Source: an uncultured Bacteroidales bacterium (lineage in GTDB: Bacteria; Bacteroidota; Bacteroidia; Bacteroidales; Porphyromonadaceae). From it: a stretch of 64,000 bases of DNA. A program made the translations under genes and the position numbers. This document shows positions 46,307 to 54,703 of the stretch, piece after piece (position 1 is the first letter of the stretch; every line of letters begins with the position of its first letter). The stretch spans positions 82,641 to 146,640 of the forward strand of contig CAMYPM010000003.1 of assembly GCA_947290775.1 (NCBI GenBank), given 5' to 3'. Below the pieces are notes generated by a model, which saw nothing but the letters and a program-made list of their open reading frames with translations, did no database searches and had not been told where the DNA came from.

Positions 46307-47070
46307 TTAAAACTGTGGTCTTCTTTTTTCTAAGAAGGCACTCATACCCTCTTTTTGCTCCGGAGAGGCAAAAGCGAGTGCAAATAAATCGTTCTCAATG
46401 GAGAGAGCTGTATCAATATCGCTCTGTATGCCTCTATTGATAGCATCCTTAGCCAAACGAAGCGCAGATGGGGATTGTGCAGCAATTGACTGAGCCAATG
46501 TCATCGTCTGAGACATTAACTCATCATGAGGAACAACCTTGCTAATCAGACCAATGGCGAGTGCTTCATCAGCACGTATAATTCGAGAGCTAAAGATCAA
46601 TTCTTTTGCCCGTTCTATGCCTACAAGTCTTGGAAGACGCTGTGTACCCCCAAACCCAGGAGGTATTCCAAGCCCGGTTTCAGGTTGTCCCATCTTGGCT
46701 TTTTCCGAAGCGATACGCAGATCGCACGCCATTGCTAATTCGCATCCACCTCCCAAGCAGAAACCATTGATCGAAGCTATCACTACCTGAGGTAAAAGTT
46801 GATCTTGCGAAATAGGCCAGCCCCTTTGCGAGCAAATGAAAGTGCCTCTTCGGGGGTATATTGTGCCATCTCAGCTATATCGGCACCGGCTACAAAACTA
46901 CGATCCTCACCGGTAATGATCAGAACGGATATTTCTTGATTAGTAGAAAGCTCTTGAACCACCTTACTCAACTCATCCAAAAGAGCACTGTTAAGTGCAT
47001 TAAGTGCTTCAGGACGGTGAATGGTAAGCGTTGCGATCTTTCCCTCGTTGTGTAACTGAATCATGCTCAT
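46307..47070 (-). pseudogene. crt: Enoyl-CoA hydratase/crotonase, split by a -1 frameshift
   Basis: The gene should encode a crotonase of about 255 residues that hydrates crotonyl-CoA. The 5' part (from MSMIQLHNEGKIATL at 47070, with EDRSFVAGADI, the first oxyanion-hole strand) stops at 46783 after KINFYLR. The 3' part, in the next frame, continues PQVVIASINGFCLGGGCELA (second oxyanion-hole and Glu region), then GLGIPPGFGGTQRLPR. One extra T in the TTTT run at 46797-46794 (minus strand) would restore KINFLPQVVIAS. Everything else is well preserved, so the break is recent, a sequencing error, or a slippage site. Confidence 0.9.
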
Positions 47071-47107
47071 GTCGCTTTGTTCTCTTAGCAGTTTGGGGTA
47101 AAATGAG

Positions 47108-47141
47108 AGTCCCCTTACGGAGAGATTTCCGAAAGGGGACT
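47108..47141 (-). other. Strong hairpin between etfA and crt
   Basis: On the minus strand AGTCCCCTTTCGGA (47141-47128) pairs with TCCGTAAGGGGACT (47121-47108) with one mismatch. No long T run follows, so it looks more like an mRNA-stability or attenuation element inside the operon than a full terminator. Confidence 0.65.
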
Positions 47142-47155
47142 TAAACAATTGATGA

Positions 47156-48172
47156 TTATTGAGCGTTCTTTTTGCTCAATTCACTACGCAAGCGCTCAGT
47201 AAGAAGGGGAACGATCTTGTGTAGGTCACCAACAACACCGAGATCGGCTACCTGGAATATGGGAGCAAACTTATCCTTATTGATAGCAATAATATAGTCA
47301 GACTCTTCCATACCGGCGAGGTGCTGAATAGCACCCGATATACCGATTGCAAAGTATACATCAGGACGAACGGTTTTACCGGTTTGTCCAACCTGACGCT
47401 CATGACCTATAACACCGGCATCAACCATAGCACGAGAAGAAGATACCTCTCCTTGAATTACCTTGGCAAGCTCCTGGAGCTTCTCAAAGCCTCCATGTGT
47501 ACCCACTCCGCGACCTCCGGATACAAGTACATTTGCTTCAGTAATGTCCACCATATTCTTGGTCTCCAACTCACGGCGAACCAAACGCACGTGGCTTTTA
47601 GACACGTCAAAGGGAACTTCCATCTTTTGTATTTCTCCCTTGCGTGTGGGATCAGACGGCTTACGACGCATCACTCCGGGACGTACGGTAGACATTTGAG
47701 GACGATGATCCTTACATACAATGGTAGCCATTAAGTTACCACCAAAGGCAGGACGAGTCATCATTAAGTTACGTTCCTCGTTAATATCAAGTGATGTACA
47801 GTCAGCGGTAAGACCCGTATGCATACGAGCAGAGAGACGAGGTCCCAAGTCACGGCCTATTGTTGTAGCACCTAATAGGAAAATCTCCGGCTTAATTGTA
47901 TTAATCACATGGCTTACAGCCTGTGCATAAGGCTCCGTGAGATAGTCCTTAAGTAACTCATTATCTACTACTATAACGCGGTCCGCACCGGCTGCGATCA
48001 ATTCATCCGCCAATGGGGTTACACCGTATCCACAGAGTAGAGCGGTTACCTTTTCGTTGATTGATTGGGCTAGTTCCGTTGCTTTTCCTAAAAGTTCGAA
48101 GGCGACATTCTGGATAACGCCTCCACGCTGTTCGGAAAAGACTAAGATACCTTTATATTGTTCTTTATCCAT
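47156..48172 (-). CDS. etfA: Electron transfer flavoprotein alpha subunit
   Basis: 338 residues. The C-terminal FAD domain has SGGRGVGTHGGFEKL, VDAGVIGHERQVGQTGKTV and IGISGAIQHLAGM. With EtfB it passes electrons between NADH or ferredoxin and the acyl-CoA dehydrogenase; in butyrate formers this can be a bifurcating complex. The stop lies close to a hairpin before crt. etfB ends five bases upstream. Confidence 0.96.
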   Translation of the reverse strand: MDKEQYKGILVFSEQRGGVIQNVAFELLGKATELAQSINEKVTALLCGYGVTPLADELIAAGADRVIVVDNELLKDYLTEPYAQAVSHVINTIKPEIFLLGATTIGRDLGPRLSARMHTGLTADCTSLDINEERNLMMTRPAFGGNLMATIVCKDHRPQMSTVRPGVMRRKPSDPTRKGEIQKMEVPFDVSKSHVRLVRRELETKNMVDITEANVLVSGGRGVGTHGGFEKLQELAKVIQGEVSSSRAMVDAGVIGHERQVGQTGKTVRPDVYFAIGISGAIQHLAGMEESDYIIAINKDKFAPIFQVADLGVVGDLHKIVPLLTERLRSELSKKNAQ

Positions 48173-48177
48173 GGCAA

Positions 48178-48969
48178 TCAGAGGATGAATTTTTCTTTGA
48201 GTTTTTCTAATATGATATCAACTGCTTCTTCCGGAGTCACCTCATCGTGAAGCGTACCCATAGCCTTTGCACCCTTAGTAAATGATTTCTTTACACTCGT
48301 GGGTGAACCCTTCAAACCTAAGCGCTCTGGGTCAACAGGGAAGCTATCAGCATCCATAACAAGTATTTCTTTGTCATAAGCTTCCATAATACCATGTACA
48401 CTCATATAGCGAGGTTCATAGCCGGAAGCAAGGAAAGTGAGCATACAGGGGAAATCAACTTCTACGATTTCATGTCCCTCTTCTATGCCACGCTTCGCAG
48501 TAAGAAATTTATCTCCTTCTTTATACTTAACCTCTTCTACATAAGTAACCTGAGGCAAGTCAAGTTGCTCAGCAATCTGAGGCCCAACCTGTGCCGTATC
48601 TCCATCAATTGCTTGACGACCGGCAAAGATCACATCGTAATCGAGCGTTTTAATAGCTTGTGAAAGGGTATAGCTGGTAGCAAGAGTATCGGCACCGCCG
48701 AAACGGCGGTCGGTAATCAAAATACCCTTATCAACACCCATTGCAAATGCTTCATAAATAATAGCTTTTGCCTGAGGAGGTCCCATAGTAACACAAGTTA
48801 CTTCTGCTCCATATAGATCTTTAAATATAAGAGCTTGCTCAAGAGCACCCTTATCATCAGGATTCATAATACTGGGGACTCCTTCACGAATCAAAGTACC
48901 CTTTACAGGGTCAAGTTTGATCTCAGTAGTATCAGGTACCTGCTTTATGCAGACTACAATTTTCATCAT
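48178..48969 (-). CDS. etfB: Electron transfer flavoprotein beta subunit
   Basis: 263 residues. The start (MKIVVCIKQVPDTTEIKLDP) and GRQAIDGDTAQVGPQIAEQL are typical. An extra ATG one codon upstream of MKIV is used in these coordinates. The beta-EtfCaf signature resembles the group linked to Bcd in anaerobes, but whether it bifurcates cannot be read with certainty. It lies 15 bases after acd. Confidence 0.96.
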   Translation of the reverse strand: MMKIVVCIKQVPDTTEIKLDPVKGTLIREGVPSIMNPDDKGALEQALIFKDLYGAEVTCVTMGPPQAKAIIYEAFAMGVDKGILITDRRFGGADTLATSYTLSQAIKTLDYDVIFAGRQAIDGDTAQVGPQIAEQLDLPQVTYVEEVKYKEGDKFLTAKRGIEEGHEIVEVDFPCMLTFLASGYEPRYMSVHGIMEAYDKEILVMDADSFPVDPERLGLKGSPTSVKKSFTKGAKAMGTLHDEVTPEEAVDIILEKLKEKFIL

Positions 48970-48984
48970 AGGGATTGTCTTCGT

Positions 48985-50124
48985 TTATTTAAGTATGTGA
49001 GCCGCAATCACCATGCGCTGAACTTCGCTGGTGCCTTCATATATTTCAGTAATCTTGGCATCGCGCATCATACGTTCCACCGGATACTCACGCGTATAAC
49101 CATATCCACCATGGAACTGTACTGCCTTCACAGTCATTTCCATAGCTGTCTCAGCAGCAAAGAGCTTTGCTTCAGCTGCATCCATTGAGTAGGGTAACTG
49201 ATTGTCTTTTTTCCATGCAGCCTTACGCACCAAAAGACGAGAGCAGTCAATCTTTGTCTGAAGATCGGCTAAAGTAAACTGCGTATTTTGGAAGGCTGAA
49301 ATAGACCTACGGAATTGCTTACGTTCCTTTGTATACTTGATAGTCTCATCCATAGCTCCTTGAGCAATACCCAATGCCTGAGAGGCCACACCGATACGAC
49401 CACCATCAAGAGTCTTCATAGCAATCTTAAAACCGGCACCTACACGACCGAGCAGATTTTCCTTCGGTACGATACAGTTCTCCATAATCAGCTCGCACGT
49501 AGCTGAACCACGGATACCAAGCTTTAATTCCTTCTTACCAATTGAGAAGCCGGGCATATCTTTCTCAACGATGAAAGCAGAGATACCCTTATTGCCAAGG
49601 CTCTTGTCGGTCATTGCAAAGATTATGTACACATGGGCATACTCAGCATTGGTAATAAAAATCTTATTTCCATTGAGCACCCAGTGATCATCTTCCTCTA
49701 CAGCAAAAGTTTGCTGAGCACTTGCATCAGTTCCCGCATTAGGTTCAGTAAGACCGAAAGCTCCGATCCACTCTCCGGAAGCGAGTTTAGGTAGATACTT
49801 CTGTTTTTGTTCTTCAGTACCATGCTCTAAGATTGGTGAGCAGCACAACGAAGTATGTGCCGATACTATAATGCCTGTAGTAGCACAGACACGACTTAGC
49901 TCTTCGACACACATGGAGTAGATCTGATTAGTTCCACCTTGTCCTCCGTACTCTTTGGGAATAGGAATACCCAAGAGTCCGATTTTAGCCATCTTACGAA
50001 CGGTTTCTATAGGGAACCGCTCCTCTTCATCAACGGTGGCTGCTAAGGGCTTTACTTCCTTTTCTGCGAAAGCAGTAATCATCTGAAGGAAGAGAAGCTC
50101 CTGTGGGGTTTGTGAAAAATCCAT
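48985..50124 (-). CDS. Short-chain acyl-CoA (butyryl-CoA) dehydrogenase
   Basis: 379 residues. In a butyrate former it reduces crotonyl-CoA to butyryl-CoA with EtfAB. Motifs are GLTEPNAGTDAS, the FAD segment FQNTQFTLADLQTKI, QFHGGYGYTREYPVERMMRD and the catalytic Glu in ITEIYEGTSEVQRMVIA. It is the first intact gene of the cluster. A fragment of a CoA-transferase gene precedes it. Confidence 0.95.
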   Translation of the reverse strand: MDFSQTPQELLFLQMITAFAEKEVKPLAATVDEEERFPIETVRKMAKIGLLGIPIPKEYGGQGGTNQIYSMCVEELSRVCATTGIIVSAHTSLCCSPILEHGTEEQKQKYLPKLASGEWIGAFGLTEPNAGTDASAQQTFAVEEDDHWVLNGNKIFITNAEYAHVYIIFAMTDKSLGNKGISAFIVEKDMPGFSIGKKELKLGIRGSATCELIMENCIVPKENLLGRVGAGFKIAMKTLDGGRIGVASQALGIAQGAMDETIKYTKERKQFRRSISAFQNTQFTLADLQTKIDCSRLLVRKAAWKKDNQLPYSMDAAEAKLFAAETAMEMTVKAVQFHGGYGYTREYPVERMMRDAKITEIYEGTSEVQRMVIAAHILK

Positions 50125-50227
50125 TGTTCTTTACTATATCTATATAATCAAATATTGTTCAATTCCAACTCTCCGTATACAACTGAGAGGAGACGATTAG
50201 GTGTTCCTTACTCGTTTCAACAGAAAT

Positions 50228-50398
50228 TTACTGACGCATAGGCTTCAGATCACTTGCAAAGGTAAGTGTTGCTTCTGTATTAGCAATCACATCCTCGCGA
50301 GAAAACTCCGGATTAAGCTCTGTGACTACCAATCCTTCACCCTTACGCACCTCAATAACACACATTTCTGTGATGATCAGATATATACCTTTTGTTAC
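50228..50398 (-). pseudogene. 3' remnant of a CoA-transferase beta-subunit gene
   Basis: The minus strand from 50398 reads VTKGIYLIITEMCVIEVRKG and continues GLVVTELNPEF, DVIANTEATLTFASDLKPM and a stop at 50228. This matches the last quarter of SCOT/AtoA-type beta subunits (IITDLCV, GLVVTE, TEAxLTFA). Two stops lie directly upstream in frame and no further similarity was found, so about three quarters of the usual 210-220 residues are gone. An ATG at 50365 would leave a 45-residue open frame, but it lacks the active-site Glu region. Confidence 0.8.
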
Positions 50399-50548
50399 TT
50401 ACTACGTTTTCCTTACGTTTCCCTATGTTGTGTGACAAAAAGAGTACATCTAAACTGACGCTTATGTCAACACGTACTACGAACGCCGGCAAAATAAGCC
50501 TGTATTCTGAACTCAGACCCGGCTTACAAGCCAGAATCCTTAGTGTCG

Positions 50549-50579
50549 CAAAGTTAACACAAAGTTATCGCAAATACAA
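50549..50579 (-). promoter_or_regulatory. Probable promoter of the butyrate operon
   Basis: Minus strand TTG (50579-50577), a 20-base spacer and TAACTTTG (50556-50549). A second TAACTTTG overlaps upstream (50567-50560). The transcript would run through a leader and the CoA-transferase remnant into acd, 425 bases away. Confidence 0.65.
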
Positions 50580-50965
50580 GAAGAAAGACCTGCCTTACAT
50601 GATTAAAGAGATGCGGAATATATACATATTGATAGGGTAGACAGAGCTTCATTTTTATCTCGAACCGGATACCATTGTACAATACTTTACCTAGGCATGT
50701 TTTTTGACTTCAATCATACCTTATAGTTATGATGGGAGTTCCTTGTACATAACCTAATAACTGTACTGGAATTAAAGCATTTTGAAAGTCTCATTTGGGA
50801 TAGCTTTATCTTTCTCCATACAGATCTTAGAGTGGCTAGTATATGTATGTAGAATAAGTTTCAACAATGGGCACAGAGTGTTTTGAATATATACAACTAA
50901 ACATAATATACCTAATCGTATTTTTATCTACTAAGGTTATAAGGAAGAAAAATAGTCTCAAAACA

Positions 50966-51075
50966 TGGAGACAAACTCCCTTTCCAAAAGATCTATACTT
51001 TTCAATCAAAATATACGAATCTTTCTGTGGAAAGGTACAGATATTTTAGTTAAAAGATAGGGATGTATTACTTTG
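50966..51075. repeat. 22-bp tandem repeat array, locus E
   Basis: Clear units start at 50988 (AAGATCTATACTTTT), 51010 (AATATACGAATCTTT), 51032 (inverted, AAGGTACAGATATTTT) and 51054 (AAGATAGGGATG), with a faint one at 50966. The 22-base register is kept, although units 2 and 4 are degenerate. Confidence 0.7.
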
Positions 51076-51253
51076 GTCTTCATGCCTTAATTCGGAGAGA
51101 ATAAATTGAACCTTGATGTAGGTCACTTCGAATAAGAGCATAAATCGAATATTTCAAGGAGAAATATTTTTATCTCCTAAATATTGCATCTACGCCATAA
51201 CAGATAGTTTGTCTAGGGCTAATGCAATCCGAGAGGAAGGCATACAAAGAGGT

Positions 51254-51754
51254 TTAACTTCTATACTGTTTCCCGGGAAAGGTTTCATAACTGCCATCAC
51301 TGTAAAAAACTCGTATTTCAATTATTTCCTTTTGTTTGTTTTCCAGAAGTTCATCTTTCAATCCATTCACTGTCTTTTGCGCCACTTCTTCAATGATAGA
51401 ACGTAGAGTTGCATTATCTATAATAGGCTCAGAGGGCGATGGATTGGAAAGAGTCAATTCCAAATTGGATTCTGAGACTTTTACTGTTTTGTCAGTATTA
51501 TGGTCTTTGGGACCCACTAACGGAGTGCCCTCTCCAAAAAGTAGCCAGTCTCTCTCCCAATCAGGGTAAGCCGTCAACACCTTATTTAAGGTATCAAAGG
51601 TAATATTGCTTTTCCCATTCATTATGTTGGAAACAACGGAAGGAGTGATATCAGCAGAATTTGCAAAACCTGTATTTCCGATGCCTAATGTATCAATCAT
51701 CTCTTTCAGACGAAGGCGGATAGCTTCGTTGTCTATTGGGAGTTGCTCATTCAT
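51254..51754 (-). CDS. XRE-type helix-turn-helix regulator
   Basis: 166 residues. The N-terminal HTH (about 10-65) has the recognition region NSADITPSVVSNIMNGKSN and the family tail YPDWERDWLLFGEG. A coiled or linker region and a C-terminal segment EIRVFYSDGSYETF follow. Such proteins are widespread in Bacteroidota, sometimes on mobile elements, but no mobility gene is adjacent here. Its targets are unknown. Confidence 0.85.
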   Translation of the reverse strand: MNEQLPIDNEAIRLRLKEMIDTLGIGNTGFANSADITPSVVSNIMNGKSNITFDTLNKVLTAYPDWERDWLLFGEGTPLVGPKDHNTDKTVKVSESNLELTLSNPSPSEPIIDNATLRSIIEEVAQKTVNGLKDELLENKQKEIIEIRVFYSDGSYETFPGKQYRS

Positions 51755-51790
51755 TTTTGTTTAGCCGTTTTTTGATTTCCCTTTCAGAAG

Positions 51791-51822
51791 CAAAGATAAA
51801 ATCATATTTTCTTATTTGCAAA
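51791..51822 (-). promoter_or_regulatory. Promoter of the XRE regulator
   Basis: Minus strand TTTG (51822-51819), a 20-base spacer and TATCTTTG (51798-51791): a consensus promoter about 37 bases before the ATG. Confidence 0.8.
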
Positions 51823-52308
51823 TTGAAACACAGGAGCGTCAATTCTAATTTCCGAATAATATATTGCTAATTGCTATTTCTATTATGGAAAGTTTTGCAC
51901 TTAAGAATTACACTACCCTTTTCAACGCTATAATAATTTAATTAAGAAAATGTATTCTATTCATTTTCAAGTGACAGCTGTTTATTTCCCACGTAAATAA
52001 AAAGATAATCCAGTACAGAGAGCAACGAGCCCTATAAATAGTGAAATATATTATTCCAAACACATCGTATCTCGCTCATACATAGTTTGTTGTAATATAT
52101 TATCAATGATCGCATATTATCTATTATACTGGCATTTCCATTTCTGGATTAGAAATACAGAAAGATGATACAATAGTTTGAATTCGGAAACTCAATCTAC
52201 AAAAAGAAATAAAAGAAGGGACATTGAGTTTCTTTTTCTGAAAGAGAAATAAACTAAGATTGAATGTTTTTCAAAACAGATTTTGAAAAGAAAATGCAAG
52301 GATACGTT
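51823..52308. other. AT-rich intergenic region without visible gene
   Basis: 486 bases between the XRE promoter and the GNAT stop. It is clearly richer in A and T than its surroundings. No open frame of note, no tRNA and no strong hairpin was recognised. Confidence 0.4.
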
Positions 52309-53310
52309 TTAGAAGCTTAGGCCATCCATCAGTTGATCAAAAAAGAATCGCTTTTCACCCATCAAAAAAAGGAGTAAGGATTCGGGTGTGAAAATTTGTG
52401 GACGAGGAGTCTTTTTAGAAATGCGATTCCACTCCTTTATTATTTCTTGTTGAAATGCCTCAGGAATTGAATATTTGGAAGCATCCTTAATGGTTGGTCG
52501 AAAAAAACGAACCATTCCACCCTTCAGAATATAGAGTCCGTTATTCATAGGGAGAGATTCATCGTATAGAAAGAAGCTCCAAGAGTCCTGCATAAGCTCT
52601 TTGGCATAAGCAATCAGCAGCTTTATAGGATTAATTAACCTTATCATACCGCAACGATAGACATTCTTTTCTCTATTAGTTGCCGGAATGGGGGCTATGA
52701 AAGAATCGCCAAGGCGTTCGAATAAAGTGTCCATCTGTTGTGCAGTATAAAATAAGTATCCTCCGGAACTCATTACTGCCGTTTGTAAGGCAATACGCCA
52801 CTGGAGGTAATCAGGCACTACATAAGGCACGGAAAGAGCCCTTTGGCGAAATGCTAAGAAGCGCTTGTAAGAATCAGAAGTCAGACTCCGGGAAAAAGGC
52901 TTTTCATCAACTGTTTTACACTGTGCTCTCTCTCCTAATGGAAGGTATTGCGCTACCCTATTATAATATTCATATAACCAATTCTCTTGTGGAATTAGAA
53001 AGCTAAATGTAGCCCCATTGAGCCACATTTGATAATGAGCTGCACGCAGTAACTGTTTAGCTAAGCCTCGGCTACGCATTTCCGGACGAGTTGCCACCCC
53101 ACAGACATAATAGGAGCGGTATAGTCTGTCATTTACACACAGATTATACGGCAAAAACTGGAGGTGTGCCTTTGCTGTTCCAAAGGCAGTATTTTGTACT
53201 AAAAGGGTGTTTTGATCATGGTATAGCGTACTGAAAAAGAGCTGCATGAAGGCTTCGTCATCTTGAAAAATAGCCTTCCATATATCAAATGCAGCACGCT
53301 TCTTATCCAT
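52309..53310 (-). CDS. Eis-like GNAT acetyltransferase
   Basis: 333 residues. The N-terminal GNAT fold has the acetyl-CoA motif VATRPEMRSRGLAKQLL (RxxG) at about 73-89. The larger C-terminal part looks like the second GNAT half and sterol-carrier-like domain of Eis-type enzymes. The substrate is unknown. It is the last gene of a run with glutaminyl cyclase, sufE and the DUF2156 gene, 14 bases after the latter. Confidence 0.82.
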   Translation of the reverse strand: MDKKRAAFDIWKAIFQDDEAFMQLFFSTLYHDQNTLLVQNTAFGTAKAHLQFLPYNLCVNDRLYRSYYVCGVATRPEMRSRGLAKQLLRAAHYQMWLNGATFSFLIPQENWLYEYYNRVAQYLPLGERAQCKTVDEKPFSRSLTSDSYKRFLAFRQRALSVPYVVPDYLQWRIALQTAVMSSGGYLFYTAQQMDTLFERLGDSFIAPIPATNREKNVYRCGMIRLINPIKLLIAYAKELMQDSWSFFLYDESLPMNNGLYILKGGMVRFFRPTIKDASKYSIPEAFQQEIIKEWNRISKKTPRPQIFTPESLLLFLMGEKRFFFDQLMDGLSF

Positions 53311-53324
53311 CTCTCTGCACTCAT

Positions 53325-54236
53325 CTACGGACGTCTTAAAACAGCTGTTCCTTGTGCTAAGTGTATATCAGGCTGGTAGGACATTTTCGCAAAACGGAGC
53401 CCAGGAATACCTAAATCCTCCTCTCGATTGATATACTCAAAGGTATCCGGCACTATAGAAGCAAAGGATTGATTAATCATAGCATAGGCGCCATCTATAT
53501 CCGGAAGGGCTTTTTCCACATGTATATCAAACGTCTGTTTATTAATGGGAGATCCTAAAGTAAATGCAACTATCTGGTCTTCCACGTAGAGCACTCCACC
53601 CTCAAGTTGTAGCGTCTCATAAGCCTCCGGACTAAGTATTCGCCTAATCATAATCTGCTCATTTTTCAGACCTTCAGAAGGCTCTGAGGCCTCAAACCAA
53701 CGAGCGGAAAAGTCTATAACCTCGTCCAAAAGAGACATGCTCAATGGCTCAAAATGCCAATCTACATATCTACGCTTAAACTTATTAATATGATTTCGTT
53801 TAGGCTGTAGTTTCTTTCCACGCAGATATACAAGCTTCTCTCTCTTATATATGTAGTCTGCATAGTCCTCATCCCATAACAGACTAAATTCTCCCGGGAA
53901 ATACTCTTCTAACAAATGAGAGCATTCTTCAGAGACCCCCATGAAAACAAGGGGCTCATTTTCTGTTCCAGCTTCTTCCGTTTTAAGCCTTTCTATTGTA
54001 TTATGCCAAGAGTCAAGATCAATACAATATGGAAGTAAGTAAACCGGATGATTATGCCGTTTATCGTTAAAGCGAATAACTAATGTGGTGTCTCCTTCTA
54101 CAGCCCAAGAAGTGTTATAGAGAAAGCTCCAACCATAGAGATTTGTAAAAGAGAGATCACAAATGGGCCGCCCTGACTTAAATAAGATAGGATATAAGAT
54201 ATCCCTATCCTCAAGGAGTATTGGTTTAAAATCCAT
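53325..54236 (-). CDS. DUF2156 (LPG-synthase C-terminal-like) protein
   Basis: 303 residues with no membrane segment. The paired GNAT-like folds and motifs RICDLSFTNLYGW-like (here RPICDLSFTNLYGW) and LRFAKMSYQPD are typical of the soluble DUF2156 proteins, related to the catalytic domain of lysyl-phosphatidylglycerol synthase. Without the flippase domain, its acceptor is unknown. It starts three bases after sufE and is followed by another acyltransferase. Confidence 0.85.
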   Translation of the reverse strand: MDFKPILLEDRDILYPILFKSGRPICDLSFTNLYGWSFLYNTSWAVEGDTTLVIRFNDKRHNHPVYLLPYCIDLDSWHNTIERLKTEEAGTENEPLVFMGVSEECSHLLEEYFPGEFSLLWDEDYADYIYKREKLVYLRGKKLQPKRNHINKFKRRYVDWHFEPLSMSLLDEVIDFSARWFEASEPSEGLKNEQIMIRRILSPEAYETLQLEGGVLYVEDQIVAFTLGSPINKQTFDIHVEKALPDIDGAYAMINQSFASIVPDTFEYINREEDLGIPGLRFAKMSYQPDIHLAQGTAVLRRP

Positions 54237-54239
54237 TTG

Positions 54240-54665
54240 TTACCCCTCTAATTTGCTTGTTGCATACTCCTTGATACGAGCTAACATAGCCATTAGACCA
54301 TTACTTCTCGTCGGAGAAAGATGTCCCGTTAGATTCAGTTTTTCTATGAAGAAAAGAGGAGTTTGTAATATTGCATTCGGAGTTTGGCCATCGTAGATTC
54401 TGAGCAACATAGCCACAATACCTTTTACAATAAGCGCATCGCTATCTGCTCTAAAATACAGCTTACCATCCGGCGCCTGACTACAGACTATCCACACTCT
54501 ACTTTGACAACCCTCTATAAGATTATCATCAACCTTTTCAGCATCAGAGATCAGGGGCAAACTGTCGCCCATTTCAATGATGAGTTGGTATCTATCCATC
54601 CAATCATCAAAGGGTTCAAACTCGTCTATAAGTTCATTCTGAAGCTCTTCTATCGTTTTTGTCAT
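54240..54665 (-). CDS. sufE: SufE-like sulfur acceptor
   Basis: 141 residues from the ATG at 54665; a GTG three codons upstream is possible. SufE accepts sulfane sulfur from SufS (encoded at 5.8-7.0 kb) and stimulates its turnover. The acceptor Cys is in IEGCQSRVWIV, and FRADSDALIVKGIVAMLLRI and LTGHLSPTRSNGLMAM complete the family pattern. Unlike many genomes, sufE is not next to sufS here. Confidence 0.94.
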   Translation of the reverse strand: MTKTIEELQNELIDEFEPFDDWMDRYQLIIEMGDSLPLISDAEKVDDNLIEGCQSRVWIVCSQAPDGKLYFRADSDALIVKGIVAMLLRIYDGQTPNAILQTPLFFIEKLNLTGHLSPTRSNGLMAMLARIKEYATSKLEG

Positions 54666-54703
54666 AATTGTCACTTATATTTTACCATCCCGGAATTAGA
54701 GTG

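Larger units (their letters stand above)
50399..51253. other. Long non-coding region upstream of the butyrate cluster
   Basis: Apart from the CoA-transferase remnant, this stretch holds a structured leader (for example ATTCTG...CAGAAT enclosing GGCTT-gt-AAGCC at about 50498-50536), a good minus-strand promoter at 50579-50549, and repeat array E. I found no further protein similarity on either strand. The size and content fit decayed or deleted sequence. Confidence 0.5.

Noticed and set aside
50257..50286. Consensus-like promoter (TTG, 19 bases, TACCTTTG) on the minus strand upstream of acd
   Set aside because: It lies within the CoA-transferase remnant, where the bases encode the conserved TLTFA, so the match is explained by protein sequence. 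It could still act, but the promoter at 50549-50579 is better placed as an independent signal.
50201..50640. Two plus-strand open frames of 82-85 codons in the gap upstream of acd
   Set aside because: No family resemblance; the first is antisense to the CoA-transferase remnant, which explains its open frame.
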